DNA of 64,000 nt from CADEED01 sp035765415 (lineage in GTDB: Bacteria > Pseudomonadota > Gammaproteobacteria > Steroidobacterales > Steroidobacteraceae), in assembly GCA_035765415.1 (NCBI GenBank), contig DASTXR010000097.1:62001-126000 (forward strand), read 5' to 3'. The translations under genes were made by a program, and so were the position numbers. The notes under the pieces were generated by a model, which searched no databases, had not been told where the DNA came from, and saw only the letters and a list, made by a program, of their open reading frames with translations. This document shows, piece after piece, positions 15,588 to 25,300 of the stretch; within the stretch, counting starts at the first letter, position 1; every line of letters begins with the position of its first letter.

Positions 15588-17846
15588 GTGCTCAGCATCC
15601 TGGTGGTCTACGGGAACGTTGCGCAGGGATCGACCGTGGGGCGCGCCGGGGCCGCGCTGGTGGACAAGTTGCACGCGCATCGCTTCGAAGTGGTGACGGC
15701 GCGTTCGGCCGCGGACGGCATCGCGGCGATCCACGCGGATCCTCTCATCGGCAGCGTGCTGGTGGGTGCGGATGTCGATGCTCCCGGGGGCGCGGAGCAG
15801 GTGCTGCGTGCGTTCCGGGCGCGCAATGACCGTGCGCCCACATTCCTGTTGGGCGCGCGCAGCCAGGTGCCGAACATTCCGCTCAGCACCCTCAAGCTGG
15901 CCACGGAGTTCCTCTGGCTCACGGAGGACTCGCCCACGTTGCTCGCGGGGCGAGTCGAGGCGGCGATAAGGCGCTATCGCGAGAACCTGCTGCCGCCGAT
16001 GTTCGCGGCCATGTTGCGGCAGGCCAATGTGCATGAATACGCGTTCGGCACGCCCGGGCACCTCGGTGGCGCCGCGTTTCGCAAGACGCCGGTTTCGCAG
16101 GTGTTCCTCGATTATTTCGGCGAGAACATGCTGCGCTCGGACCTTTCCATCGGCATGGCGGCGGTGGGTTCGCTGCTCGATCACTCGGGCCCCATCGGCG
16201 AGAGCGAGAAATACGCGGCGCGGGTCTTCGGCGCGCACCGCTCCTATACGACGACCAATGGCACGTCCGGCTCGAACCGCACGATCTTCATGGCCAGCCT
16301 CACGCAGAACGACATCGCGCTGTGCGACCGCAACTGCCACAAATCCATCGAGCACGGCCTGGTCATGACGGGCGCAATTCCCGTGTTCCTGGTGCCGCAC
16401 CGCAACCGCTATGGAATCATCGGGCCTATCTACCCGGAGGATCTCGCGCCTGCGGCGGTTCGCCAGCATGGCGCGAACAACCCGCTGGTGAAGAACGCCA
16501 ATCGACCCAAGCCACGCCATACCATCATCACGAACTCGACCTACGACGGCCTCATCTACAACGTGAAGCGGGTGATCGAGATCGTTGGCGATGCGATCGA
16601 CCGGCTGCACTTCGACGAAGCCTGGTACGCGTATGCGCGTTTCAATCCCCTGTACGCAGGGCGCCACGCGATGTTCGGTGATCCGGCCGAATACCAGGGG
16701 CCGACGCTGTTCGCCACGCACTCCACGCACAAACTGCTGGCGGCGCTGTCGCAATCGTCCTTCATACACATCCGGGATGGCCGCGACCCCATCGAACACG
16801 CGCGCTTCAATGAATCTTTCATGATGCATGCGTCGACGTCGCCGTTCTATCCGATCATCGTTTCGAACGAAATCTCCGCCGCGATGATGGATGGCGCCAG
16901 CGGCGTGGCGCTGACGACGGAATCGATACGCGAAGCCGTGAGTTTCCGGCAGACCGTCGGCCGCATCCACCGCCAGCATGCGAAAGAGGGCGACTGGTTC
17001 TTTTCGACCTGGAATGCCACCGAAGTCGCGGACCCGAAAACCGGCAAGCGTATCTCTTTCGAAGACGCGCCCGAGGAGTTGCTCATCTCCGATCCGGAGT
17101 GCTGGGTCCTGCATCCCGGCGACAAATGGCATGGATTCGAAGGTCTCGAAGATGGTTACTGCATGCTGGACCCGATCAAGGTCACGGTCGTGGCTCCGGG
17201 CATCGCAGTCGACGGCAAATTCGAGAAGCGCGGAATTCCGGCCTCCATCATCGCCGCTTACCTGGTGCGTCACGGGTTCGAATACGAAAAGACCCAGGAC
17301 TTCACCGTGTTGTTCCTGTTCTCCATCGGCATGACCAAGGCGAAGTGGGGCACGCTGCTCACCACGCTCCTCAAGTTCAAGGACGACTACGACGCGAATC
17401 GGGCGCTGGCCATCGTATTCCCGCAACTCGTGGCCGATCACCCCGGCGCATACGCCACGATGGGACTGCGCGACTTGTCCGATGCCATGTTCGACCACTA
17501 TCGAAAATCAAATCAGCTGCACCACCTGCAGGGCGCTTTTTCGAGCCTGCCGACGCCGGTGATGGTCCCGGCGGATGCGTACCGACATCTGGTGCGAAAC
17601 GAGGTGGAGCGAGTGCCGCTCGACCAGGCTGCCAATCGGGTCGTCGCGACCAGCGTAGTGCCCTATCCACCCGGCATTCCGATGTTGATGCCGGGTGAGA
17701 ACTTCGGCGCGGCGGACGGGCCGTTCCTGGGATATCTGAAAGCATTGCGCGACTGGGACCGGCAATTTGCCGGTTTCGGCCACGAGACGCACGGCGTGGA
17801 GGTCCGCGACGGCGAGCACTTCGTGTATTGCGTCAGGAAGACGTAG
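15588..17846 (+). CDS. Orn/Lys/Arg decarboxylase, fourth paralogue
   Basis: A PLP decarboxylase of 752 residues from the GTG at 15588, chosen because GGAGG lies 5 bases upstream and the resulting N-terminus (MLSILVVYGN) matches AdiA; an ATG at 15576 would add four residues. Seen: wing (1-135), TPGHLGG (155-161), RNCHKS (248-253), FDEAW (342-346), PLP Lys382 in HSTHKLL. The loop near 183-202 (RSDLSIGM, then VGSLLDHSGP) is CadA-like at its start, but the GESEKYAARVFGA that follows is AdiA-like, so the substrate cannot be named. It is the last gene of the run, 17 bases after the barrel gene and convergent with the next gene. Confidence 0.87.
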   Translation: MLSILVVYGNVAQGSTVGRAGAALVDKLHAHRFEVVTARSAADGIAAIHADPLIGSVLVGADVDAPGGAEQVLRAFRARNDRAPTFLLGARSQVPNIPLSTLKLATEFLWLTEDSPTLLAGRVEAAIRRYRENLLPPMFAAMLRQANVHEYAFGTPGHLGGAAFRKTPVSQVFLDYFGENMLRSDLSIGMAAVGSLLDHSGPIGESEKYAARVFGAHRSYTTTNGTSGSNRTIFMASLTQNDIALCDRNCHKSIEHGLVMTGAIPVFLVPHRNRYGIIGPIYPEDLAPAAVRQHGANNPLVKNANRPKPRHTIITNSTYDGLIYNVKRVIEIVGDAIDRLHFDEAWYAYARFNPLYAGRHAMFGDPAEYQGPTLFATHSTHKLLAALSQSSFIHIRDGRDPIEHARFNESFMMHASTSPFYPIIVSNEISAAMMDGASGVALTTESIREAVSFRQTVGRIHRQHAKEGDWFFSTWNATEVADPKTGKRISFEDAPEELLISDPECWVLHPGDKWHGFEGLEDGYCMLDPIKVTVVAPGIAVDGKFEKRGIPASIIAAYLVRHGFEYEKTQDFTVLFLFSIGMTKAKWGTLLTTLLKFKDDYDANRALAIVFPQLVADHPGAYATMGLRDLSDAMFDHYRKSNQLHHLQGAFSSLPTPVMVPADAYRHLVRNEVERVPLDQAANRVVATSVVPYPPGIPMLMPGENFGAADGPFLGYLKALRDWDRQFAGFGHETHGVEVRDGEHFVYCVRKT

Positions 17847-17855
17847 GCCGGCCTT

Positions 17856-18533
17856 CTAACCACCGAGGGCGATGGCCATGGCCACCAGTGCGAACCCGCC
17901 AGCCAGGAATATGAGGCCGGCAGTCCACGGATTGCCGAGCGTGTAACGCGCCCAGTTGTATCCGCAGAAGAACAGGAACGCGAGCAGGATGGCGTTCGAT
18001 ACGCGCAGCGCGAAGCGCGCATCGTCCCAGACCAGGAAGGGGATTGCCGCGGGCAGGCTGGCGATGACCACCAGCCAGAAGCTGGTGAATGCGCCGAGGA
18101 AGTCCGCCTTCGTGAGGCGATTGGGCTTGATTTCCGCGGTGCGGACCTTTGCCGCAACTCGCGAGTACAACGCCTGGCGTTCCGCGTCGTCACCGACGCC
18201 CTCGAGCAAATCGTCCAGTTCATTTGCTATCACGGCCACTCCGCCGCGTTCATCCGGCGCACTGCGCACCGCCTCGGCGACGCGCCGGCGCTTGCCACGC
18301 GTGAACAGCTCGGTCATCAGGTACATCGCCGCATCGATGACGCCCCAGGCGATGTTGCACCCGATGAGCGCGATGAGGAGATCGCGCGCGCCTTCGGCGC
18401 CCTCATCCTCGATGATGATTCCGGCGCCCAGCGTGAATGTGAGCGTCATGATGAGCCCGAACATGATCTCTCCCAGGCTTGAAGCCGGGTCGAGATATCG
18501 GGACATGAGCGTGGAGCGGGGTTCTGTTTTCAT
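17856..18533 (-). CDS. VIT1/CCC1-like integral membrane protein
   Basis: A 225-residue protein with about five hydrophobic segments (near 20-38, 50-72, 145-168, 175-195 and 203-225). A charged cytoplasmic loop (about 75-140) splits them two plus three, the layout of VIT/CCC1-type Fe/Mn transporters. The opening SSLGEIMFGLIMTLTFTLGAG is similar to VIT-related proteins. The conserved metal-binding glutamates of true VIT proteins were not verified, so transport of iron or manganese is tentative. It is convergent with the last decarboxylase (9 bases apart) and divergent from the AEC gene. Confidence 0.55.
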   Translation of the reverse strand: MKTEPRSTLMSRYLDPASSLGEIMFGLIMTLTFTLGAGIIIEDEGAEGARDLLIALIGCNIAWGVIDAAMYLMTELFTRGKRRRVAEAVRSAPDERGGVAVIANELDDLLEGVGDDAERQALYSRVAAKVRTAEIKPNRLTKADFLGAFTSFWLVVIASLPAAIPFLVWDDARFALRVSNAILLAFLFFCGYNWARYTLGNPWTAGLIFLAGGFALVAMAIALGG

Positions 18534-18610
18534 CCCGTGATCGTCCGTCCCAAGGCGGCGGTTCCGCTATCAATCTTCCGCAGCATGAGGGCGTGGGATA
18601 GATTCGCAGC

Positions 18611-19531
18611 GTGCCCTTTCACATCGACGAGTGGATCCTCGATCACTGGCGCCTCGCGGCCGTTGCCGCTCTGTTCTTTCTCGGCGTGGCCGCGCGGCGC
18701 GCGGGGTGGGCCGGCGCAGTCCACGGCCGCTGGCTGCTCAACTTCGTGTTCTACGTGGCGCTGCCAATCCTGATCTTCGGCGCGCTCACCGGTGCGACGC
18801 TCGAGCGCGAGCATGCCGTTCTGCCCGCAATCGCCGTGTGCGTCGCGCTCGTCGGCTGGGCGGCCGCGGCATTCGTCGCCCGCCGTTTCCGGCTGCCGAA
18901 GAAGAGCGAAGGTGCGATGTCGGTGTGCGCCATGTCGATGAACGTGTCGATGATCTATCCGTTTGCTTCACTGAGCCTGAGCACGGCCGCCTTTTCGCAG
19001 CTCGTGATGTTCGACATGGGGCACGCGGTGATGGCATGGACGCTCACCACCATCGTGGCCTGCAAGTACGGCGGACACACCGACGACATACCCGTGCTGC
19101 TTCGCCGTGCGCTGGCGGCGCCGCCGTTGTGGATACTGTTTCTCGCACTCGCGTTGAACCTGGCCGGGGCGCCTGTTCCGCGCGACCTGCTGCATGAGAT
19201 TCTCGTGGTGGGCCAGGTGCTGGTATTGCTGGTGCCGCTGGCAATGGGACTGCTGGTGAGCGCCGCGGGCATGCGCCGTCGCGAAGTCATCACCAGCGTG
19301 GCACTGCGTTCCGGGCTCGGTGGGCTCGCCGGCTTCAGCCTGGCACTGTTGTTAGGTCTCGAAGGCACGGCCGCGGGAATCGCCGCGCTGGCGGCGTCGG
19401 CTCCCGTAGGATTCACGGCCGTGGTGCTTTCCGCGCGCGAAGGTCTCGACCTCGAGCTGGCGGCGAGCGCCGCGGCGATCTCGGTTTTCCTGGGCTCGTT
19501 GTGGATTCCCGTGGCGCTGACGATGGTCTGA
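18611..19531 (+). CDS. AEC (auxin efflux carrier) family transporter
   Basis: A 306-residue membrane protein with about ten predicted segments in two halves of five and a central hydrophilic loop (near residues 160-170), the usual size and architecture of bacterial AEC permeases. A conserved-looking NVSMIYPFASL segment lies at the end of the first half and a Gly/Ala-rich APVGFTAVVLS near the C-terminus. Bacterial members often move malonate, malate or other organic acids; the substrate here is unknown. The start is a GTG at 18611 with no strong ribosome site. It is divergent from the VIT-like gene with a 77-base gap. Confidence 0.78.
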   Translation: MPFHIDEWILDHWRLAAVAALFFLGVAARRAGWAGAVHGRWLLNFVFYVALPILIFGALTGATLEREHAVLPAIAVCVALVGWAAAAFVARRFRLPKKSEGAMSVCAMSMNVSMIYPFASLSLSTAAFSQLVMFDMGHAVMAWTLTTIVACKYGGHTDDIPVLLRRALAAPPLWILFLALALNLAGAPVPRDLLHEILVVGQVLVLLVPLAMGLLVSAAGMRRREVITSVALRSGLGGLAGFSLALLLGLEGTAAGIAALAASAPVGFTAVVLSAREGLDLELAASAAAISVFLGSLWIPVALTMV

Positions 19532-19581
19532 AGCATCGCCCGAGATAACATTCATAACTTATTGATATCAGAAGGTTCCTA

Positions 19582-19995
19582 ATGCCGATTACTCACATGC
19601 AGCACTTCATGGTGCTTGCCAAGGATCTGGAGAAAACGCGCGCGTTCTATTGCGACGTGCTCGGCTTGCGCACCGGGCCGCGGCCGCCGTTCAAGTTCAA
19701 GGGACTGTGGATCTACGCGGGTGATGTGGCCTGCATTCACGTCGGCGAACGTGCGAGTTATGACGAGACTTCGCGCACCGAGGCCAATCCGGCGGACCCG
19801 GTGAATCACGGCAGCGGGAGCGTCGATCACATCGCATTCGCCGCCACGGACTACGACGAGCTCGTTGCGAGCTTCAACCGGCATGGCGTCAGGTTTCGCG
19901 CCACGCAGGTGCCGGGCAAGGACTTGCGCCAGCTCTTCGTGTTCGATCCGGACGGCATCCAGATCGAGATCAACATTCGCTCACAGCCCGCCTAA
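19582..19995 (+). CDS. VOC-superfamily protein (glyoxalase/dioxygenase fold)
   Basis: A 137-residue single-domain protein with the vicinal-oxygen-chelate pattern. It has His at 5 and 8 in the first strand, AFYCDVLGL, a His in SVDHIAF, and a Glu in IQIEINI near the C-terminus, plausible metal ligands. Family members include lactoylglutathione lyase, extradiol dioxygenases and resistance proteins, and nothing here decides which. The ATG follows AGAAGG. Its 3' end overlaps the convergent esterase gene by 15 bases. Confidence 0.82.
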   Translation: MPITHMQHFMVLAKDLEKTRAFYCDVLGLRTGPRPPFKFKGLWIYAGDVACIHVGERASYDETSRTEANPADPVNHGSGSVDHIAFAATDYDELVASFNRHGVRFRATQVPGKDLRQLFVFDPDGIQIEINIRSQPA

Positions 19996-20700
19996 CAATC
20001 GCGCCAGGTCTTGCGGGTGCGACAGGAACGGGGAATGGTCCGAGTCGAGCGTGAATACGGGGTCGCAGGGAAGCTCCGCCTGCATGCGCCGTTGCGCGGC
20101 CAGTGTCACCGTCCGGTCCTCGAGGCACTCGATGTACGCGCGCGGCACGCTGCCGAACCGCTGCGCGGTCACCTTCACGGGGCTCACCAGCGGCTTCAGG
20201 GGTTCCGGCGACATGTGCGCCAGCGCGTATTCGTAGTCCGCGTCGCTGCAATGCCCGAACAGCGCGGAGCGGATCACGGCCGGATCGAGGTTGCAGGTGA
20301 CACCGCCTTCCGCCGGGATCATGTGGGGCGGCACCAGCGATTCACCGTCGGCTCGCGCGGCCTGGGCCAGCGTTCCGCCGGAGGGGAGTAGATAGGCAGA
20401 CACGTAGACGAGGCGGCGCAGCCTCTCGGGCACGAGCTCCGCGGTGCGGCTGATGACGATGCCGCCCCGGCTGTGGCCGACCAGCGTCACGGGTTGCGGC
20501 AGGTTCTCGATCGTCCGCGCGACGGAGCGCGCCCAGCTTTCGAGCGTGACGCGCGAAGGATCGCTCGAGTCAGCGCCGGTGCCGGGCAGTTCGGGCGTGA
20601 TCACCTGGTGCCCGCCGGCTACGAGCAGCGATTTGACCTTCGACCAGCACCAGGCGCCGTGCCACGCGCCCGCGATCAGCACGAAGCTGTGCCGAGACAT
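19981..20700 (-). CDS. Alpha/beta hydrolase (methylesterase-like)
   Basis: A 239-residue alpha/beta hydrolase of the salicylate/jasmonate-esterase type. It has the oxyanion-region LIAGAWHGAWCW at 9-19, nucleophile Ser77 in GHSRGG, a likely acid Asp195 and His222 in DSDHSPF. Known relatives cleave small methyl esters or related carboxyl esters; the substrate is not predictable. The gene begins 7 bases from apt on the same strand, so apt and the hydrolase may be co-transcribed. Its stop overlaps the VOC gene. Confidence 0.84.
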   Translation of the reverse strand: MSRHSFVLIAGAWHGAWCWSKVKSLLVAGGHQVITPELPGTGADSSDPSRVTLESWARSVARTIENLPQPVTLVGHSRGGIVISRTAELVPERLRRLVYVSAYLLPSGGTLAQAARADGESLVPPHMIPAEGGVTCNLDPAVIRSALFGHCSDADYEYALAHMSPEPLKPLVSPVKVTAQRFGSVPRAYIECLEDRTVTLAAQRRMQAELPCDPVFTLDSDHSPFLSHPQDLARLLGGL

Positions 20701-20706
20701 CGCGGT

Positions 20707-21243
<537 letters not shown>

Positions 21244-21309
21244 GGCCGCCGAGTGTAGAGATTTGTGCAAGACTGTGTCCACAAGATGGCTGTGAACCAG
21301 GTGTTGTCG

Positions 21310-22344
21310 ATGCGATGGAAAGTTCTCGCGCTGCTGGCAGGCGGCGCGGCCTGCGCGAACGCCGCGCAGTATCCGCTGCCGGATGCCGAAGCGCTCATGT
21401 TCGGCGACGTCGAAACGATCACGGCGCATGGCGAAGACACGCTGCCGGATCTTGCCCGGCGATATGGGCTGGGCTATGAGGAAATCCTGCGCGCCAACCC
21501 GGGTGTCGATACCTGGCTTCCGGGCGAGGGCACGACCATCGTCATCCCCGGCCAGCGGCTCCTTCCGCCAGGCCCGCGCGAAGGCATCGTCGTCAATCTA
21601 CCCGAGCATCGGCTGTATTACTTCCCGAAGCCGAAGAAGGGCGAGGTCCCGCAGGTCATCACTTTTCCGGTGAGCATCGGCAAGATGGACTGGGCCACGC
21701 CGCTCGGCAAGACGCGGGTCCTCAACAAGCGCAAGAACCCGACGTGGACTCCGCCGGAATCGGTGCGCAAGGAGCACGCGGAACGTGGTGATCCGTTGCC
21801 GCCGGTGGTCAAGGCGGGTCCGCAGAACCCGCTCGGCGCCTATGCGATGCGCCTCGACATCACGCCCGGGGCCTATCTAATTCACGGCACCAACAATCCC
21901 ATCGCCGTGGGTATGGCCATCACCCACGGCTGCATCCGCATGTACCCCGAGGACATCGAGGACCTGTTTCCGCTGGTGCCGGTGAACACGCCGGTGTGGC
22001 TCATCAACGCACCGGTCAAGGTGGCGCGAACCGGGGGGCAGGTGTGGCTCGAAGTGCATCCGCCGGTGGACGCGGAAGGGCAGCGCGCCGAGGTCGATCT
22101 CGAAGGGTTCTATGCGATCGCGAATGCCGCGCTGGCCGAGACACCGACGGCGATCCACTGGGATTTCGTGCTGTCCACTTTGAAAGAAGCGTCCGGGCTG
22201 CCGCAGATGATCGGCCTGGAAATCGAGCCGGACCCGATACCGGTGCCGGCTCCGGCTCCCGCAGCGCCGCCAGCGCCCGAGGCTCCGGCCGAACCCGTGC
22301 CAGTACAGGTGCCCGAAACGCAGCCCGTACCCCCGGTGGGCTGA
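21310..22344 (+). CDS. L,D-transpeptidase (YkuD) with LysM-like domain
   Basis: A 344-residue exported enzyme: signal peptide (1-18), LysM-like region (about 35-85), and YkuD catalytic domain (about 92-230) with HGTN at 192-195 and catalytic Cys208 in THGCIRM. A Pro/Ala-rich C-terminal tail (about 310-344) resembles the tails of ErfK/YbiS/YcfS/YnhG enzymes. Those proteins make 3-3 crosslinks in peptidoglycan or attach Braun-type lipoprotein; which applies is not evident. The ATG at 21310 gives a clean signal peptide and has AGGTG upstream; ATG 21286 is an alternative. Confidence 0.9.
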   Translation: MRWKVLALLAGGAACANAAQYPLPDAEALMFGDVETITAHGEDTLPDLARRYGLGYEEILRANPGVDTWLPGEGTTIVIPGQRLLPPGPREGIVVNLPEHRLYYFPKPKKGEVPQVITFPVSIGKMDWATPLGKTRVLNKRKNPTWTPPESVRKEHAERGDPLPPVVKAGPQNPLGAYAMRLDITPGAYLIHGTNNPIAVGMAITHGCIRMYPEDIEDLFPLVPVNTPVWLINAPVKVARTGGQVWLEVHPPVDAEGQRAEVDLEGFYAIANAALAETPTAIHWDFVLSTLKEASGLPQMIGLEIEPDPIPVPAPAPAAPPAPEAPAEPVPVQVPETQPVPPVG

Positions 22345-22359
22345 GTCAACTTCCGGCGT

Positions 22360-25300
22360 TCAACTGCCGGATATGGCCTTGATCTCCGCGCGCACTTCGG
22401 TGATGCGCGCCGCGTCCGCGCCCGGAAGTTTTGCGGTTTCATCGAGGACACCGGTCAACGCCCTGGCATCCCGATGCGTTGCCGCCGCCGTGTTGATGCC
22501 GGCGCGCATCATCCCGAGCGCGAGGCGCGCGTAGTTAGACACCGACTCGACGACCACCTCGGGCCGGCCGGCCGCAATACCCGCGCGCGTGCGTAATCCA
22601 TAGAGCTGCAGCGTCGGGCTCATGATGGCGAGCCGGTCGATCATGAGAATGGCTTCATCGCCAAAACGCTTCCGGTCTTTTTCGTTGGTGATGCGAATAC
22701 GCCAGTTGACGCGCAGCTCCACCGCTTCGGAATACCACAGGTGCGTCCAGGGAATTTCCGCGAGTTGCGCGTCGGCCATGGCCACTTCGCGCCACTCGTT
22801 GCGTGCCGCGTGGCGCGCAGCGGCCAGGATGCCGGCGGCAGGCGGGCTGAGGCCATCGGCGACTTCGACGATTTCCGGCGGAGCCTTGTTGAGCGCCAGT
22901 TCGCTGAACGAGCCGCGCAGGAAATCGAGGCGCAGCGAGTCATCGGCCGGGTAGGCGTCGATGCCGAGCCGCATGAGCTCGCTTGCGCGCTGTGTCTGTC
23001 CGTTCATGCGGTAGTAGAAGGCGCGCAGGTATTCGCCGTCCGCGGTGCCGGCGAGGATCTGCGCCATGCGCGCCACGCGGTCCGAAAGACTGGGGTCGAG
23101 CATCGCGAACACGCTGATGCGCCTGGCAATGTAGGGAAAGGACACGACGTCCTTGAGCGAGCCGTATGCGAGCGATTCGGCGCGCTGCAATGGATCCATC
23201 GCTGCGACCAGCCGGCCGCTGGTGTCACCCGTCATGCCGCGACCGCGCTCGTAGATGCTGGAGGTGGCAATGCGATTGTCGTCGTCGGTGATCAGCGGCG
23301 CGCCGGCCGCCAGGCTCCGCGCGCCCTCGGCATCGAGCACCAGCGCCGCCAGCAGGTCTTCGACGTTGTTGATGCCGAAGCGTCCGTAGTGCAGCGGGGC
23401 GCCGCGCAACGGATTGCCCGTCTGCGCGAGCTGCACTTCCAGGTTCAACGGCTGATCGCTGGCGAGGAACACCACGGTGTTCGGATCGGGCCGATAGATG
23501 CGCACTTCGCGGAACACGCTCAGCAGCGTCGCGGTCAGCGAGCGCATCAGATCCTCGTCCATGAAGATGACGTTCATCCACTGCACGAATACGCCGTCGA
23601 GGTTGAGGTGATCGTGCGCGAGCTGCATGAATTCCCGCGTATACAGATGAGACGCGCCGGCCGTCCATGGGTGCGAGGGCTGCGACACGATCGCGTCGTA
23701 GCGGCGATTGGTGAGGCGCAGTGCGCCGCGCGCATCGTTGAGGATGATGTTGACGCGGGGGTCGGTGAGCGGGTTGCGCTTGCGCAGCGCGCTGGTCGCG
23801 CGATTGGCTTCGATGACCTTGGGTTCGAGCTCGATGACGTCGATCTTGCGCACCGTCGGCGGCACGCCTTCGATGACCACGCCGCCGCCATAACCGACGA
23901 TGAGCATGTCGGTGGCCTGGGGCCGGGCGATAACCGCCAGCGGCGACAGCCAGAACTCCCCGCTGAATCGCTGCAGCGAGCCGGGACTTTCCATGAGCGC
24001 TTCGGGCAGGCCATTGGTGCGCAGGCCAAGCCCGCCATCCTGCGAGAGCATGACCACGCTCGCGCTGCGCCCGATGTCGTAATACAGCACGCGATGCTGG
24101 CTGCCGACGTTGAGCGGCGAGGTCACCAGCAGGGTCATCGGCGCCTGTGGCCTGAAGAACGCGCAGCAGACGACGGCCACGGCGGTGGTGGCAATCGCGA
24201 GCATGCGGTTCACGGGAAACAGCACCCATACCGCGGCCACACCGAGCGCCGCGCTGGCGAACACGGCGACTCTGATCGCACCTTCGTACTTCAGCGCGGG
24301 AATGAGGATGAAACCCGCGGCCAATGATCCGGCGATCGCGCCAACGGTGTTCCATGCGTATACGCGGGCGCTGACCGGCGCGGCTTCCTCCGCGTCGCTG
24401 GCCAGCACGCGCACGGCGAGTGGATAGGTCATGCCGATGGCGACAGTCATGGGCAGCAGCAGCAGGCCCGAGAACAGGGAATTGGGCACGGGCAGGAAGC
24501 CGAAGTAGATGTCCGACTTCACCAGCAGCCCCGCGGTCGACGGCAACAGATCTTCGAGGTGTAGATAGGCCATCGCCGCGGCGGCCGCGGCCGCCACCAG
24601 CGCGAGGCCCAGCGCGACCGTCGCTCGCTCGCGGGTCCTGGCCACTGCGGCGCCGATGACGCCACCGAGCGCGATGCCGGTGAGGAAGCTCGCGACCATG
24701 ACACCGAATGCATAGATGCTGCTGCCGACGACATGCGAGAGCATGCGCGCCCACAGCACCTCCTGGAAAAATGCCACGGCGCCCGCGAGCAGCATCAGCG
24801 GCAACACCCACGCGGGTCCGGGAAACGCCTTGAATGTGTACTTGCGGATCCGGACCGGCGCGGGCGGCGGCGCCATCGACGGATCGTCGGAATATCCTTT
24901 CGGCGGTTTCGTGTAGGGCACCCGGCGCGCGAGCGCGATCGCGAGCAGGAAAACGATGGCGTTGAGCGCGGCGCCCACCCAAACGGTGCGCGCCAGCCCC
25001 AGCGCCGGCAGCAGCACGAACGCGGCGATGAGCGCGCCACCCACCGCGCCAGCGGTGTTCATCGCGTACAACAGGCCAATGCGCCGGCCGATCTGCGCTT
25101 CCTCCGCTACGGCGTATCGCGCCAGCACGGGCAAGGTGGCGCCCATGAGCGTGGTCGGCAATACCAGCGCCACGAACGCGCTCAGCAGGTAGAAAAGAGT
25201 GGTGCCGGTATGGTCGCTGTCGGGCGGCGTCGGCTGGCCGCCGAAAAGCGACTGCAGCGCGATGTTCGCGACCGACAGCAGCAGCGGCACGATGACGATG

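Noticed and set aside
22741..24327. 528-codon plus-strand frame inside the fused membrane/spermidine-synthase-like gene.
   Set aside because: Low-complexity Arg/Ala/Gly/His composition and no ribosome site. It is the complement of a convincingly coding gene.
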